Position numbers and translations under genes: made by a program. Of a stretch of DNA of 7,153 nt, positions 6,235 through 7,153 are shown piece after piece (position 1 is the stretch's first letter; every line of letters begins with the position of its first letter). A model generated the notes under the pieces. The model had not been told where the DNA came from. It did not search any database and saw nothing but the letters and a program-made list of their open reading frames with translations. Source of the DNA: JACMOY01 sp038322575 (GTDB lineage: Bacteria; Actinomycetota; Actinomycetes; Actinomycetales; Angustibacteraceae); contig JBBQGB010000100.1 of assembly GCA_038322575.1 (NCBI GenBank), forward strand, positions 1-7,153, in the 5' to 3' direction.

Positions 6235-6326
6235 CGACGTGATCACGTCAAGCACGCAGCGTGGCCCTTTGTGACGCGGCGCCGCGTCACGAAGCAGGCC
6301 GATGCCTGGTTGACGTGATCACGTCG
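6235..6326. repeat. 92-base composite imperfect palindrome between prs and rplY
   Basis: Outer arms are 17 bases: 6235-6251 is the exact reverse complement of 6310-6326 (TTGACGTGATCACGTCG on the plus strand at 6310). Each arm itself contains the perfect 14-base palindrome GACGTGATCACGTC (6236-6249 and 6312-6325). The centre is the perfect 20-base palindrome at 6271-6290 (GTGACGCGGC then its reverse complement). All three are centred on one axis at 6280.5, with 38 bases from the axis to each outer centre. By hand pairing, 37 of 46 opposing positions match. It starts six bases after the prs stop. It may serve as terminator, operator array or an extragenic palindromic repeat. Confidence 0.85.
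6263..6300 (-). terminator. Probable prs terminator hairpin (core of the palindrome)
   Basis: The central 20-base palindrome (6271-6290) is extended by AAG/CTT pairing at 6267-6269 and 6292-6294 after one mismatch, and by GGCC/GGCC at 6263-6266 and 6297-6300 after a two-base bulge. The resulting stem is very stable and lies about 33 bases beyond the prs stop. No T-tract follows on the minus strand. Terminator or mRNA 3'-end stabiliser are both possible. Confidence 0.55.
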
Positions 6327-6332
6327 AGCGGG

Positions 6333-7153
6333 TCAGGCCTGGCCGTCGAAGAGGCTGGTGACCGATCCGTCGTCGAAGACCTCGCGGATGGCCCGGGCCA
6401 GGAGCGGGGCGATCGAGAGCACGGTGAGCTTGTCGAACACGCGGTCGTCGTCGATCGGCAGCGTGTTGGTCACGATGACCTCGCTGATCCGGCTGGCCTT
6501 GAGCCGGTCGACGGCCGGGCCGGACAGGACCGCGTGCGTCGCGGTGACGATGACGTCTGCGGCGCCCTGCTCGAACAGGGCGTCGGCCGCCTGGCAGATC
6601 GTGCCGGCCGTGTCGATCATGTCGTCGACCAGCACGCAGGTGCGCCCGCGGACGTCGCCGACGACCTCGTGCACCTTGACCTGGTTGGGGATGCTGGGGT
6701 CGCGACGCTTGTGGATGATCGCGAGCGGAGCGCCCAGGCGGTCCGACCACTGGTCGGCGACGCGCACCCGGCCGGCGTCCGGCGACACGATCGTCAGGTT
6801 CGAGCGGTCGACCCGGCTGCCGACGTACTGCGCCAGCAGGGGCAGCGCCCACAGGTGGTCGACCGGGCCGTCGAAGTAGCCCTGGATCTGGGCGGCGTGC
6901 AGGTCGACGCAGATCAGGCGGTCGGCGCCGGCGGTCTTGAACAGGTCGGCCATCAGCCGGGCCGAGATCGGCTCGCGGCCGCGGTGCTTCTTGTCCTGGC
7001 GGGCGTAACCGTAGAACGGCATCACCACGGTGATCCGCTTGGCCGAGGCGCGCTTGAGCGCGTCGACCATGATCAGGTGCTCCATGATCCACTCGTTGAT
7101 CGGCGCCGTGTGGCTCTGCAGCACGAAGGCGTCGCAGCCGCGCACCGACTCCT
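6333..7153 (-). CDS. prs: Ribose-phosphate pyrophosphokinase (PRPP synthetase), 5' end outside window
   Basis: The enzyme makes 5-phosphoribosyl-1-pyrophosphate from ribose-5-phosphate and ATP, feeding purine, pyrimidine, histidine, tryptophan and NAD synthesis; in actinobacteria PRPP also supplies decaprenyl-phosphate arabinose precursors where these are made. The visible 272 residues begin ESVRGCDAFVLQSH, so about 50 N-terminal residues are missing compared with the usual 310-325. Motifs numbered from the first whole codon: FYGYARQDKKHRGREPISAR at 46-65 (ATP binding); DLHAAQIQGYFDGPVDHL at 83-100, the PRPP synthetase signature with the metal-binding histidine; SPDAGRVRVAD at 123-133; HKRRD at 147-151 in the catalytic flexible loop; and VLVDDMIDTAGT at 173-184, the ribose-5-phosphate/PRPP loop. 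All key regions are intact, indicating a class I enzyme. GTG 7145 is only an internal codon, not the start. In many actinobacteria glmU lies directly upstream, outside this window. Confidence 0.97.
   Translation of the reverse strand, partial: ESVRGCDAFVLQSHTAPINEWIMEHLIMVDALKRASAKRITVVMPFYGYARQDKKHRGREPISARLMADLFKTAGADRLICVDLHAAQIQGYFDGPVDHLWALPLLAQYVGSRVDRSNLTIVSPDAGRVRVADQWSDRLGAPLAIIHKRRDPSIPNQVKVHEVVGDVRGRTCVLVDDMIDTAGTICQAADALFEQGAADVIVTATHAVLSGPAVDRLKASRISEVIVTNTLPIDDDRVFDKLTVLSIAPLLARAIREVFDDGSVTSLFDGQA

Noticed and set aside
4597..6318. Long plus-strand open frame (573 codons) opposite pth and rplY
   Set aside because: It lies antisense to two clearly recognised genes, its translation is low-complexity and matches no family I recognise, and long antisense frames are expected at this GC content.
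6235..6326. CRISPR array or insertion-sequence ends
   Set aside because: There are only two copies, in inverted orientation around a third palindrome, with no spacer series, no transposase and no visible target duplication.

Overview
The window is very GC-rich, and every gene I can support lies on the minus strand, so transcription runs from high to low coordinates. GTG starts, strong third-position G/C bias and the gene order prs-rplY-pth (ribose-phosphate pyrophosphokinase, ribosomal protein bL25, peptidyl-tRNA hydrolase) point to a high-GC Gram-positive actinobacterium. A Micrococcales or Nocardioides-like genome fits, but I cannot fix the genus from sequence alone.

The right half is housekeeping. 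A 5'-truncated prs (6333-7153) is followed by a 315-base gap, then rplY (5334-6017) and pth (4759-5337). The last two overlap by 4 bases (GTGA) and are probably translationally coupled. A small hairpin sits just downstream of pth.

The left half is the start of a cell-surface or exopolysaccharide assembly cluster. A GT4-type glycosyltransferase (3300-4568) has its own 190-base leader. A polyprenyl glycosylphosphotransferase (1548-3134) has a 165-base leader and should load the first sugar phosphate onto the lipid carrier. A DUF1972-type glycosyltransferase (286-1497) follows, and then a CDP-alcohol phosphatidyltransferase-family membrane protein that runs off the left edge (1-289). The last three are closely spaced or overlapping and look like one transcription unit. 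No flippase, polymerase or chain-length regulator lies in the window; the cluster presumably continues to the left.

The most unusual sequence is non-coding. Between prs and rplY lies a 92-base imperfect palindrome (6235-6326). It consists of two inverted 17-base copies of TTGACGTGATCACGTCG, placed exactly symmetrically around a perfect 20-base palindrome. The leaders of the two divided polysaccharide units also share two short motifs and each carries an inverted repeat, which suggests common regulation. I see no CRISPR array, tRNA, rRNA, insertion sequence or recognisable defence system.
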